NCBI GenBank assembly: GCA_964396055.1 | Contig: CAYNDV010000059.1 | Coordinates: 1 to 25,228 of the forward strand | From: CAYJPV01 sp964396055 | Lineage (GTDB): Bacteria; Acidobacteriota; Vicinamibacteria; Vicinamibacterales; JAKQTR01 | DNA length: 25,228 nucleotides | Direction of reading: 5' to 3' | Shown: positions 6,529 through 13,958 of the stretch, piece by piece | Position numbering within the stretch: the first letter of the stretch is position 1 | Layout: every line of letters begins with the position of its first letter | Position numbers and translations under genes: made by a program | The notes under the pieces: generated by a model | What the model saw: the letters and a program-made list of their open reading frames with translations, nothing else | Told to the model about the DNA's origin: nothing | The model's database searches: none

Positions 6529-8129
6529 GGCGCTCCTTCCCGGCAGAACAGGGCTGCGCTTGAGCGACCGGTGGCGGTCATAACTTCGCGCCATTCTGTC
6601 AGGCCTCCCTCGGTCTGGGCCGCGCGCAGGCGCTCGATGCCGGCGTCCTCCAGGATGGCGCAGCGCACGCCGTAGCGATCGGCAGTCGGATCCAGGAAAG
6701 CCAGGTCGCGCGGCAGTACGACGGCCCGCCGACCGGTGGCGCGATAAAACGATGGCGGATCGCGCACCAGCACCGGCTCACTGGATGGTATGCCCTGCTC
6801 GATCAGCTCTTGCGCCACGACCTGGTACGCGTCTTGGCCGTGGTTGACCCAGCCGGCCGTCGCCAACTCGGGCCGGATAATGCGCAACCAGATCAGGCTG
6901 TACTGGATCAGGCTGACGACGACGGCCAGGGCTGTCAGCCGGACGAGGAAGAAGCGGGTGAAGCGCGCCGCGTCCCAGCGCGGCCAGCGTCGGGCCAGCC
7001 AACGCATCACGGCGGCAACACCGGCGGGTATGCAAGCCGCTTGCCAGATCACCAGCGCGCTCGCCGAGTGAAAAGTCGAGCCGTGCTGGGCCGGGAAAGT
7101 GAAGGCCAGGGTCATGACCAGCCACAGCGCCAGGCCGTAGCCGAACGCCAGCCGGACGCGCAGATCGCTCCGTTTGGCCCAGGCGCCGACGAGTGCGAAC
7201 AGCGCGAGCCAGGGCCAGCCGCTCCCGGCCACCACGTAGGCGTTGTACAGCCCAGCTTGGAGCTTGGACGCCAGGATGGGGGCGAGTCCCCAGGCCAGGT
7301 AGCGGCGCAGGCTCAACTCCTGACCCAGGTAGAACAGCTCCTCGTAGTCGCGCAGCCAGAGCGTCTTCAGCCCACCGCCTGGAAAGGGTGTGCCGGCGAC
7401 CAGCCAGTTGCGCGCCCACCAGGGAGCCAGGGTTAGCAGGCACGCGCCAGCGAGCAAGCCCGCGCCCCGCCAGCCCGCCCTGGCTCCGCCAAGCGGGCCA
7501 GGGTTGCGCTTGACCAGCGCAAAGGCGCCGATCACAACCCCAATGAGCAACCCATCAGCGCGGGTCAACGCGGCCAGGCCGGTCGCTAAGCCCGCCAGGG
7601 TCCAACGTTCGTCAGCCGCGGCCAGGATGGCGCCCGCCACCGCCAGCGCGAACGGGCCGAAGCTATCGGGCGCACTGCCCCAGTAACCGGTGTAGTGGCC
7701 GCTGAAAAGCGCCAGCAGGCCCGCGGCAATGGCGCAATCCCGCCGACCCCACAGCGACCAAGCCAGGTGAGCTGCCAGCGGCACGAGCAGTGCGCTCAGG
7801 GCGATGAAGACCGCCTGCACGCCGCGCCAGCCGTTGACCAGCAGGCCCAGGGCGGCCAGCCAGGTGTTGAACGGCGGCCAGTAGAGATGGCTCGGCCGCG
7901 GCAGACCGGCCGGGTCGTCCAGGTAGTTCCAGAGCACCTGGTCGGTCAGGCCGTGTCCGGCAATCAGGCTCTCGGCGGCGTTCTCGTAGTAGGCCGCGTC
8001 GAAGTAACTCGGTCCGGCTACCGGCCAGGCGAGCGCCAGCCGCACGACCAACGCCAGAACATAGAGGCCAGCGTAGATACGCGCCTGGGGACAGCCCCGC
8101 CACCAGGCCAGGAGGCTACGCAGCCGCAC
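6525..8129 (-). CDS. GT39/ArnT-like membrane glycosyltransferase
   Basis: About 534 residues from a GTG at 8129, which gives a 14-nt overlap with the response regulator gene; the exact start is uncertain because no good ribosome site is seen. It has roughly ten to twelve hydrophobic segments. An early loop reads SYFDAAYYENAAESLIAGHG, then YWPPFNTWLAALG, matching the PMT_2/GT39 pattern in which an acidic residue in the first extracytoplasmic loop is catalytic. The C-terminal ~100 residues form a soluble extracytoplasmic domain. Such enzymes transfer sugars from polyprenyl-phosphate donors to proteins or lipids. Its place between pilus genes and a prepilin peptidase suggests pilin or surface-protein glycosylation, but this is inference; the Thr/Ser-rich protein at 17171-20407 is an attractive substrate. 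Confidence 0.82.
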   Translation of the reverse strand: MRLRSLLAWWRGCPQARIYAGLYVLALVVRLALAWPVAGPSYFDAAYYENAAESLIAGHGLTDQVLWNYLDDPAGLPRPSHLYWPPFNTWLAALGLLVNGWRGVQAVFIALSALLVPLAAHLAWSLWGRRDCAIAAGLLALFSGHYTGYWGSAPDSFGPFALAVAGAILAAADERWTLAGLATGLAALTRADGLLIGVVIGAFALVKRNPGPLGGARAGWRGAGLLAGACLLTLAPWWARNWLVAGTPFPGGGLKTLWLRDYEELFYLGQELSLRRYLAWGLAPILASKLQAGLYNAYVVAGSGWPWLALFALVGAWAKRSDLRVRLAFGYGLALWLVMTLAFTFPAQHGSTFHSASALVIWQAACIPAGVAAVMRWLARRWPRWDAARFTRFFLVRLTALAVVVSLIQYSLIWLRIIRPELATAGWVNHGQDAYQVVAQELIEQGIPSSEPVLVRDPPSFYRATGRRAVVLPRDLAFLDPTADRYGVRCAILEDAGIERLRAAQTEGGLTEWREVMTATGRSSAALFCREGAP

Positions 8130-8487
8130 GACGCCCAGCCAACAGCCGCTCGGCCGTCTCGCCGAGCTGGCGCAGGGAGACCGGCTTGACCAGGAACGCA
8201 TCGGCGCCGGCTGAGATCGCCGCGGCCCGTTGATCGGCACGCGCCGTCAGCACGATCACCGGCAGATCGGCGTGGCCGTCGGCGCGCAGCCGGCGCAGCA
8301 GCTCCAGCCCATCCAGCACCGGCATGTTCAGGTCGGTGACGAGCAGGTCGGGCGCGTGGGTGGCGACACATTGCAGGCCCACGGCGCCGTCACCGGCGAC
8401 CACGATGCTGTGGCCGCGGCGCAGAAAGCAGAGACCAAGCAAGGTGCGCAGGTCGCCATCATCGTCTACGATCAGGATCTTCGCCAC
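8116..8487 (-). CDS. Single-domain response regulator (CheY-like receiver)
   Basis: 123 residues from GTG 8487 with AGGAG 8 nt upstream. It is a complete receiver domain and nothing else: acidic pair D8/D9, phosphoacceptor D52 (VTDLNMP), T81 (LTAR) and K101 (LVKP). There is no DNA-binding output domain, so it should act by protein-protein contact. No histidine kinase is encoded in the window. It lies 11 nt after a TadE-like gene and overlaps the glycosyltransferase gene, so it probably regulates pilus assembly or ATPase activity rather than transcription. Confidence 0.93.
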   Translation of the reverse strand: MAKILIVDDDGDLRTLLGLCFLRRGHSIVVAGDGAVGLQCVATHAPDLLVTDLNMPVLDGLELLRRLRADGHADLPVIVLTARADQRAAAISAGADAFLVKPVSLRQLGETAERLLAGRRAAA

Positions 8488-8498
8488 GTGGCAGGCTC

Positions 8499-9005
8499 CT
8501 ACGGCTGAACTTCGACGGCCTGCGCCGCGCTGAAGACATGCAACTGGTAGGCATGCCGCTCAATCAGCCCCAGCCAGGCGGTCGGGAAGGTGAATTCCAG
8601 GTAGACCCCTACGCCCGGCCCGGTCAGCCGCATGTCGCCGCCATCCAGGTTCGCGCCCGACACCGGCGGAAAGCCGGCGATCACGCCCCCCGCCGGATCG
8701 TTGATCGTCTGGATATCGTAGCTGTAGGCGGCGACGCCCTTGCGCGCCAGCGCAGCCACGAGGAACTGCTCCGTCGCCGGGCGCGCGACTGCGGCATCGA
8801 AGCTGACCGTGCCGGCGGCGTAATCCAGTCCCGTGCCAGCCAGGGTGCCGGTGCGCGCCGCCTCGCCAGCCGCCTGGTAGCCCCAGGTGCGGTAATGGTA
8901 AGCCGCGTACACGTCGTAGAGCGCGCCGACCACCAGGATCAGCAGGGCGGTCGCCAGGACGCCGTAGGCCAGGCCATTGCCGCGCGCCGCACGCCAGAAT
9001 CTCAT
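8499..9005 (-). CDS. TadE/TadG-like pseudopilin
   Basis: 168 residues from ATG 9005 (GAGGAGG upstream); the longer in-frame start is rejected because it lies inside the neighbouring gene. The N-terminus has a short basic stretch, then RGNGLAYGVLATALLILVVG, a single membrane helix as in TadE/TadG proteins, though the usual Glu-Phe-Ala after the helix start is replaced by Leu-Ala-Tyr. The rest is an extracytoplasmic domain with no recognised fold. It follows a clear TadE gene by 22 nt. It is probably a minor pilus component exposed outside the membrane. Confidence 0.7.
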   Translation of the reverse strand: MRFWRAARGNGLAYGVLATALLILVVGALYDVYAAYHYRTWGYQAAGEAARTGTLAGTGLDYAAGTVSFDAAVARPATEQFLVAALARKGVAAYSYDIQTINDPAGGVIAGFPPVSGANLDGGDMRLTGPGVGVYLEFTFPTAWLGLIERHAYQLHVFSAAQAVEVQP

Positions 9006-9027
9006 CGCCCCTCCTCGCCAGCCTGCG

Positions 9028-9420
9028 TCAGGGATATACTTCGTACGGCGTGCAGTGCGTGGCCGTGAGATTGCGCGCCACCGCAGCCACCAGCGGCATG
9101 TCGATGGTGGTCGCATAGGTGGCGGTGACGCACACGCTGTCGCCGTAGCTCGCCGCCGGCGTCCAGGTGGTGCTCACACTCGCCTGGGCCGGATCCGCGC
9201 CCAGAATGGCGCGGCCGACCGCGGCCTGCACCACGGGCGTTGTGCCAGCGACGTTGCCGTGGGTTGCCAGGTAGCGCGCACCCTCGAACGCGCCGCGATC
9301 CAGCGCCTGTTTGAGCGACACCGCCCGCGCCAGTTCCAGCCCGCCGAAGGTCAGCGTCACGAACAGGATCGTGCCCAGGAGCGCCTCTACCGCCGATTGG
9401 GCGCGCGGATCACGCGTCAT
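9028..9420 (-). CDS. tadE: TadE-like pseudopilin
   Basis: 130 residues from ATG 9420. The N-terminus reads RAQSAVEALLGTILFVTLTFGGLELARAV, the TadE pattern of a short basic leader, a conserved Glu and one membrane helix. The following LKQALDRGAFEGARYLATHG is also typical (xAxxGARxxA). Two cysteines are present in the C-terminal domain. TadE proteins are minor pseudopilins processed by a prepilin peptidase and needed for Flp pilus formation. The gene follows the TadV-type peptidase gene by 11 nt. Confidence 0.87.
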   Translation of the reverse strand: MTRDPRAQSAVEALLGTILFVTLTFGGLELARAVSLKQALDRGAFEGARYLATHGNVAGTTPVVQAAVGRAILGADPAQASVSTTWTPAASYGDSVCVTATYATTIDMPLVAAVARNLTATHCTPYEVYP

Positions 9421-9431
9421 CTTCGTCCTCC

Positions 9432-10100
9432 TCACAACCACACCACCGCGGCGATCCCGGCCAACGAAAACAGGTACGCCACCGGCTCCGGCTTGGACTT
9501 GGCCCGCGCCGCCTCTCTGAAAATGCTGAGTGCCACCCATGGTCCGACCACGAAAACCGAACGCGCGGCTGCAGCCAGATCATGCCGATAGCGCCAGGCC
9601 AGACGCGGAAAAACCACGGCTGCGATCACAAGGGACGCCAGGATTAGGAAGCGCAGGCTGGGGAACAGCGCCAGTAGCGCGATGAGCAAGGCCGCGTCCC
9701 CGCCGGGCAGCCGGCCCAGGCGCCAGAGCAAGTGCACCAGCGCGAAGCCGGCGGTGAAGAAGAAAGCCGCTTCTCCCTGGCCCCGGGCGACGGCGAGCAG
9801 GACGATGGTCAGGGCGAACGCCACCACATCGGGCACCAGCCAGCGGCGATCGTCGCGTTCGGTGTCGATGGAGCGCCAGTGCAAGAGGCGCTTGAGGTCG
9901 CCGATTGTCGTGTCCCAGAGGTAGTAGAGTACCAGGAGCACGAGCGGGCCCCAGGCCCCAAGACCGGCATGACCCAGGCATGCCGCAATGACCACCGGCC
10001 AGGTCGTCCACCAGGGCACGGTCCAGGTGCGCCAGTCGTAGATCGCGACGTAGGCCAGCCAGGCGACCAGCAGGCCCCTAAAGACCGCTGGCAATAGCAT
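9432..10100 (-). CDS. tadV: TadV/CpaA-type prepilin peptidase
   Basis: 222 residues with six or so hydrophobic segments. The A24 aspartates are D22 (AIYDWRTWTVPWW) and D135 in LPGGDAALL, a GGD variant of the GxGD motif. A hydrophilic loop at about 68-90 separates the helices. It would cleave and possibly methylate the Flp pilins encoded just upstream. Its start lies 23 nt inside the third pilin gene, so the two are probably translationally coupled. Confidence 0.87.
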   Translation of the reverse strand: MLLPAVFRGLLVAWLAYVAIYDWRTWTVPWWTTWPVVIAACLGHAGLGAWGPLVLLVLYYLWDTTIGDLKRLLHWRSIDTERDDRRWLVPDVVAFALTIVLLAVARGQGEAAFFFTAGFALVHLLWRLGRLPGGDAALLIALLALFPSLRFLILASLVIAAVVFPRLAWRYRHDLAAAARSVFVVGPWVALSIFREAARAKSKPEPVAYLFSLAGIAAVVWL

Positions 10101-10224
10101 TGAACCGGCTCGCGACCGCGTTGAACACCCCCCACACCGCCGCGCCAGCGGCGACCAGGGCGATTAAAGTGTAGGCTATGGCCTCGGCGATTGAAGCGCC
10201 GCGATTATCGGTTGTGAAACGCAT
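10078..10224 (-). CDS. Short Flp-like pilin or pseudopilin (third, divergent)
   Basis: 48 residues from ATG 10224 with GGAGGGAG just upstream. The peptide starts MRFTTDNRGASIAEAIAY and continues as one membrane helix to a short hydrophilic tail. The RG/ASIAE pattern fits prepilin cleavage after Gly with Glu at mature position 5. It lacks the near-identity shared by the other two pilins and overlaps the peptidase gene. It may be a minor pilin or initiator. Confidence 0.78.
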   Translation of the reverse strand: MRFTTDNRGASIAEAIAYTLIALVAAGAAVWGVFNAVASRFNAIASGL

Positions 10225-10250
10225 ACTCTCCCTCCTCGTACTTTGAATGG

Positions 10251-10293
10251 TGCGGCGGAGCGATTGCCTGGCCCTCCTGCGCGCTCCGCCGCA
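10251..10293 (-). terminator. GC-rich stem-loop after the second pilin gene
   Basis: TGCGGCGGAGCG (10251-10262) and CGCTCCGCCGCA (10282-10293) form a perfect 12-bp stem with a 19-nt loop. It lies about 27 nt past the stop of the second pilin gene. There is no U-tract, so it is more likely a partial terminator or an RNA-stabilising hairpin that raises pilin mRNA over downstream genes. Confidence 0.6.
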
Positions 10294-10319
10294 TAGTTCC
10301 GGTTACGCGACGCCGCAGA

Positions 10320-10490
10320 TCACGGCGCCGGAATCGTCAGGCCGCCGAGAAACGTGCTGATCTTGGTCGCCGCCGTATCCAGACCGTTGAACATCACGCT
10401 GGTGGCTGCCACGCCGGCGACAAGCACGACCAGCAGACCAGCGACGATCTCAGACAGCTCCGCGCCGCGTTGGGACTTGAACAGACGCAT
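10320..10490 (-). CDS. flp: Flp-type pilin (second of a tandem pair)
   Basis: 56 residues from ATG 10490 with a strong AAAGGAGG 8 nt upstream. The sequence is MRLFKSQRGAELSEIVAGLL, a hydrophobic helix, then a short tail ending GGLTIPAP. Cleavage after RG would give mature AELSE with Glu at position 5. The Glu-Tyr typical of Flp pilins is Glu-Ile here. It differs from the first pilin at only about five positions, four of them near the C-terminus. It is the probable major pilus subunit together with its neighbour. Confidence 0.87.
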   Translation of the reverse strand: MRLFKSQRGAELSEIVAGLLVVLVAGVAATSVMFNGLDTAATKISTFLGGLTIPAP

Positions 10491-10527
10491 GAGATAGACC
10501 TCCTTTCAGGTGTCAGGGAGCAGGCGT

Positions 10528-10590
10528 CAGGAGTCAGAAAGCAGGAAGCAGGCTATGCACTGATCCCTGATTCCTGTCCCCTGACTCCTG
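10528..10590. repeat. Heptamer-type degenerate tandem repeat with inverted ends between pilin genes
   Basis: CAGGAGTCAG (10528-10537) and its perfect inverse (10581-10590) flank a run that reads on the minus strand as degenerate heptamers: CAGGAGT, CAGGGGA, CAGGAAT, CAGGGAT. The period and style recall the short tandem repetitive heptamers described in cyanobacterial intergenic regions, though relation is not shown. It lies 12 nt past the first pilin stop. Its RNA form could fold and act as a mRNA stabiliser or processing site. Confidence 0.7.
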
Positions 10591-10602
10591 CCCCCGGTTG
10601 GT

Positions 10603-10773
10603 TCACGGCGCGGGGATGGTGAGGCCACCGAGCCAGGTGGCGACCTTGCCCGCGGCCGTGTCCAGGCCGTTGAACATCACACTGGTAGCGGCGACGCCGG
10701 CCACCAGGACGACGAGCAGGCCGGCGACGATTTCCGAAAGCTCGGCGCCGCGCTGCGACTTGAACATACGCAT
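10603..10773 (-). CDS. flp: Flp-type pilin (first of a tandem pair)
   Basis: 56 residues from ATG 10773 with GGAGGT 7-8 nt upstream; an in-frame extension to 10878 is not supported by a ribosome site. The sequence opens MRMFKSQRGAELSEIVAG and ends WLGGLTIPAP. It is near-identical to the pilin at 10320-10490; apart from Leu/Met at residue 3, changes are confined to about residues 42-47 (GKVATW versus TKISTF). Processing would release a mature chain starting AELSE. The neighbouring TadE, TadV and TadB/C genes identify it as a Tad pilus subunit. Confidence 0.87.
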   Translation of the reverse strand: MRMFKSQRGAELSEIVAGLLVVLVAGVAATSVMFNGLDTAAGKVATWLGGLTIPAP

Positions 10774-10870
10774 AGAACTGACCTCCACAGTTGATGATTG
10801 GGTGAACTCGATCCACGTTGAACCTACGGTAACGCTTCCGCCGTTTGCGCTCGATGACACCTCCTTCCTT

Positions 10871-10968
10871 GAGGTCAAGGTTGAGGTTAAGGCTAAGAAC
10901 GAGGTCGAAGCATGGCCTCATTGCTCAGCCGCAACCTCATCCTTAACCTTATCCTCAGCCTCAGCCTC
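10871..10968. repeat. Hexamer-based intergenic repeat between tadC and the pilin genes
   Basis: Positions 10871-10900 are degenerate GAGGTT/AAGGTT hexamers, and 10931-10968 hold the inverse type (CCTTAACCT at 10941-10949, then CCTCAGCCTCAGCCTC). AGGTTAAGG at 10884-10892 pairs perfectly with 10941-10949. The unit at 10877-10894 is identical over 18 nt to 1046-1063 near dnaE2. The rest of the tadC to pilin gap (10774-10870) shows no clear promoter hexamers. Confidence 0.72.
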
Positions 10969-10971
10969 GGC

Positions 10972-11802
10972 CTACGCTCCGCCCGTGATCAGCGCGACGA
11001 CGCGCAACGCCACGGGGTAGAGCATCAGGATCAGCAGCGGCCCGAACATGAACAGCACCATCGGCATGACGTAGGTGTTCGGGGCCGCCTGCAGCCGCAC
11101 GTTGACCTCGGCCGCGATGACCTCGGACAGCGTTTCGGCCACAGTATCGAGCGCCCGCGCCAAGTCCATGCCGCCAGCCAGCGCCAGCCGCACCTGGGCC
11201 GTCACTTCCCGCATGTCGGGGGACTTGAGATCGGCCGCCATGCCGTCGAGCACCAGGTCGGCGCTCAGTTGGGCGCTGCGGCTGCGCGCCCGCCGGACGA
11301 GGGCCAGGGCGACCGGGTCGGTGCGCTCGCCCTGCATCGCTACGAGGGCGTCCAACGCCTTGCCCAGCGAGCCGTGGATGGCGATCGCCTCGCGCAGGTC
11401 ATCCACGAAATCGCGGAGGCGCAGGCGTAACCGGGCCCGCCCCTCGCGCACAAGCTGACCGCGCACCAGGTAGGGCGCCCGATCCATAACAACTGCCACC
11501 AGCGCTCCCGGAAAACCGAGAACCGGCAGCAGCGCCACGAAGCCCACGGCCGCCAGCCCGATCCCGGCCGCACGCCAGGAGATATCCGGATAGCCGTAGA
11601 GCAGGTGATCCGGCAGCGCGGCGATCCCGGCCTGGACATGCATGACTTGCAGGCCGAGCCGCGACCGCTGGTAGAGGCGCACTCGGCTGACCAAAGCGAT
11701 CACTGCGTGACCGAGGGCATCCAACAGCAGCCACGCCCCGAGGCCAGCAAGCCCAGCCACAATGAGGGGCGTGAAAGCCAGGCCTGCGTTGAACACGCTC
11801 AT
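10972..11802 (-). CDS. tadC: TadC-like pilus assembly platform protein (set 1)
   Basis: 276 residues from ATG 11802, overlapping the tadB stop as ATGA. It has N-terminal hydrophobic segments, a cytoplasmic helical region with DFVDDLREAIAIHGSLGKALDAL and MDLARALDTVAETLSEVI, and a C-terminal pair of helices (YVMPMVLFMFGPLLILMLYPVALRVV). This is the T2SSF/GspF layout of Tad platform proteins. With TadB it forms the inner-membrane base that the CpaF ATPase drives during pilin extrusion. Confidence 0.85.
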   Translation of the reverse strand: MSVFNAGLAFTPLIVAGLAGLGAWLLLDALGHAVIALVSRVRLYQRSRLGLQVMHVQAGIAALPDHLLYGYPDISWRAAGIGLAAVGFVALLPVLGFPGALVAVVMDRAPYLVRGQLVREGRARLRLRLRDFVDDLREAIAIHGSLGKALDALVAMQGERTDPVALALVRRARSRSAQLSADLVLDGMAADLKSPDMREVTAQVRLALAGGMDLARALDTVAETLSEVIAAEVNVRLQAAPNTYVMPMVLFMFGPLLILMLYPVALRVVALITGGA

Positions 11803-12737
11803 AGCAACGTCTCCTCATCGAGGCGCATGCGCCGGTCGAAGAAGGCAGCCGCCGAGAACGCCACCGACGTGAGGGCCAGGAACAGTGCGCGGCTGCCGGC
11901 GCTGCCGGCGTGCATCTCGCGCCACAACGGCACGGTCATCCCGACCGCAGTCGTGGCAACAGCCGCGCCCAACAGCACCACCAGCGTGCTGCGCAGCGCG
12001 GCGAACACCCCCTGGGCGGCGAGCCGGGTGGTCCAGCGCCGGCGCAACCGGCCGCGCAGATCGTCGAGCAGCCCGGCGATCTCGGTCGGGCCTTGCTCCC
12101 CTGCCTGGTCGAGCACCAGTACAAAGCGCACCAGGTAAGGGTCCGGCACAGCCAGGAGGCGCTTGAGCGCTTCGTGCGTGTCGCGCGTCGCCTCGTAATG
12201 GCGCACGGCCGCCAACGCCGCGTCACGCACCCAGCCGGCCTGGACGTGCTCCGCCGCCAATCCCAACGTAGTGAACGTGGTCGGATTGACCCGGTAGAGC
12301 CCCACGAAAGCGTCCACCAGGCGGCGGACCTCGTCGCTCACGCTCTGCCGCGCCCGCAGGGTCTGCCGGTAAGCCAGGTACAGGCTCGCCCCCAGGCCCA
12401 GCAGCGCCAGGTAGGGGGAGAACAGAACGTCGCGGGCCAGGATGCCCAGCAGCCACCCGCCGACGGCCGGCAACACGATGAAAGGCGATGGCCGCCGCAG
12501 GACCGCCAGGGTCGCCTGCACGGCCGGCGGCAGATCCAGGCGTTCCGCCCCGCTCCGGCCAGGACGGTAAGCGCCGAGCGCGGCGCGGATGCGTCCCCGA
12601 CGGCCAACAGGCATACCCAGAATGGGTATACCCCTACGCTGCAGGCCCACCACTGCGCTGTGGCTCCCGTCGGCGGCGGCGAAGCCCAGGCCCAGCGCGG
12701 CCAGCGCAGTCAACAAGCCCACCAGCCAGGCCATCAT
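11799..12737 (-). CDS. tadB: TadB-like pilus assembly platform protein (set 1)
   Basis: 312 residues with two consecutive ATG codons at 12737 and 12734, the first overlapping the cpaF stop as ATGA. The layout is an N-terminal helix, a central pair (FIVLPAVGGWLLGILARD and LALLGLGASLYLAY), a soluble helical region with a repeated Ala/Arg-rich stretch, and a C-terminal pair of helices. It matches divergent T2SSF domain proteins and sits between cpaF and tadC as in standard Tad operons. Sequence similarity to the set 2 TadB is low by eye. Confidence 0.82.
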   Translation of the reverse strand: MMAWLVGLLTALAALGLGFAAADGSHSAVVGLQRRGIPILGMPVGRRGRIRAALGAYRPGRSGAERLDLPPAVQATLAVLRRPSPFIVLPAVGGWLLGILARDVLFSPYLALLGLGASLYLAYRQTLRARQSVSDEVRRLVDAFVGLYRVNPTTFTTLGLAAEHVQAGWVRDAALAAVRHYEATRDTHEALKRLLAVPDPYLVRFVLVLDQAGEQGPTEIAGLLDDLRGRLRRRWTTRLAAQGVFAALRSTLVVLLGAAVATTAVGMTVPLWREMHAGSAGSRALFLALTSVAFSAAAFFDRRMRLDEETLL

Positions 12738-13951
12738 CGGGCGCCTCCTGCGCGCAGCGGCGCCAGGTGCGACGCCAACGCCTCGATCCGTGGCTGACCC
12801 GCCCGGTAGACGAGCTCCAACCGGTAGTGGCCCGCGTCGTCCACCCCGCGCACCCAGGCCACCTCGGCCACGTAGCGCCGGCCGCCCGTGCGGTTCATGT
12901 GCACCACCAGGTCAACGGCGTCCGCCGCCTGCTCGCGCACCGAGCGTAGCGGGACGCCTTCGCGGATGGCGAGGTCGGCCAGGCGCACCAGGGCGCTCTC
13001 GGCCGAGTTGCCGTGGATGGTGGCCATAGCGCGCACGCCCAGGTTGCCGGCGCGCAGGAACTCGCGCGCTTCGTCGAACGAGGTGATCTCGCCCAGCACC
13101 ATCACGTCCGGGCGAGCACGCGTGAGCAGGCTATTGACGGCCTGCGCCAGGGTGATGCGTTCCTCGCCCTCCCGCACGAAGGGCGGCACGACCACGCGGG
13201 CCGTGCCCGGCTGCCGCACTTCCAGCTCACGGAACGCCTCGGCAACCGCCACCATGACATCGGGCGGAAGCTGGGCGAGCACAGCGTTGAGGAGGGTCGT
13301 CTTACCGGTCGAGAACGCGCCCGACACCAGGATGCTCGCCGCGTTGGCGTGCAGGACGCCGGCCAGGACAGCCACCAGGGCGGCGTCCGTGGGCGGCGCG
13401 CCGAACGTGCCCAGCGTCTGCAGCTGCGCCAGGTCATAGCGCCGCACCTGCCAGCGCCGGATGTTGATGACCGTGCCCTCCGGCGATAGCGGCGGCGTCA
13501 GCGCAGTGAAACGCTCCCCGCCGGCGAGATCCACCAGGACCACCGGGTACTGCGGCGAGAGCATGCGGCCAGCGCGCGTGTCCGCAACGTAGGCCGCCAC
13601 GCGGTAGAAGTGCTCGTCCGGCGCGAGCTGCCCCAGCGCCTCCACCCGGCCGCCGCGCTCGACGAACACCATACCCTGGGGCCGCACCATCACTTCTTCC
13701 ACGCCCGGATCCTCCAGCAGCGGCTGCAGCACGCCCACGCCGACCAGCATACGGGCGAAGCGGCCGGCGATCTCCGGGATGCTGGCATCCCCGCCCGACC
13801 GTGGCAGAACGCCGGCCAGGATGCTGGCGATGCGCGCCCGAAAGGCGGGGAAGGCGGCCGCGTCTTCCCCGCGCGGGATCTCGAGGCCGCCTTCGATAAT
13901 TGCGGCCTGCACCTGGGGCAGGAGATAGTCGTAATCCGCCGGCGTCGCCAT
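12734..13951 (-). CDS. cpaF: CpaF/TadA-type pilus assembly ATPase (set 1)
   Basis: 405 residues from ATG 13951; a longer in-frame start at 14035 lies inside the preceding gene. An N-terminal helical domain (about 1-110) precedes the ATPase core. Walker A is GAFSTGKT (about 211-218), Walker B is PDVMVLGE (about 281-288), and the His box TIHGNSAESAL is near 311. The Asp box usually reading TIEDxxEL is changed to AVAEAFREL, with the Glu kept and the Asp lost. This secretion ATPase powers Flp pilus assembly with TadB and TadC, whose genes follow directly. Confidence 0.92.
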   Translation of the reverse strand: MATPADYDYLLPQVQAAIIEGGLEIPRGEDAAAFPAFRARIASILAGVLPRSGGDASIPEIAGRFARMLVGVGVLQPLLEDPGVEEVMVRPQGMVFVERGGRVEALGQLAPDEHFYRVAAYVADTRAGRMLSPQYPVVLVDLAGGERFTALTPPLSPEGTVINIRRWQVRRYDLAQLQTLGTFGAPPTDAALVAVLAGVLHANAASILVSGAFSTGKTTLLNAVLAQLPPDVMVAVAEAFRELEVRQPGTARVVVPPFVREGEERITLAQAVNSLLTRARPDVMVLGEITSFDEAREFLRAGNLGVRAMATIHGNSAESALVRLADLAIREGVPLRSVREQAADAVDLVVHMNRTGGRRYVAEVAWVRGVDDAGHYRLELVYRAGQPRIEALASHLAPLRAGGAR

Positions 13952-13958
13952 GAGGGCC

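Noticed and set aside
10553..10921. 122-codon minus-strand frame across the pilin leader
   Set aside because: It is out of frame with the pilin and its N-terminus (LVLSLNLNLDL) is simply translated hexamer repeat.
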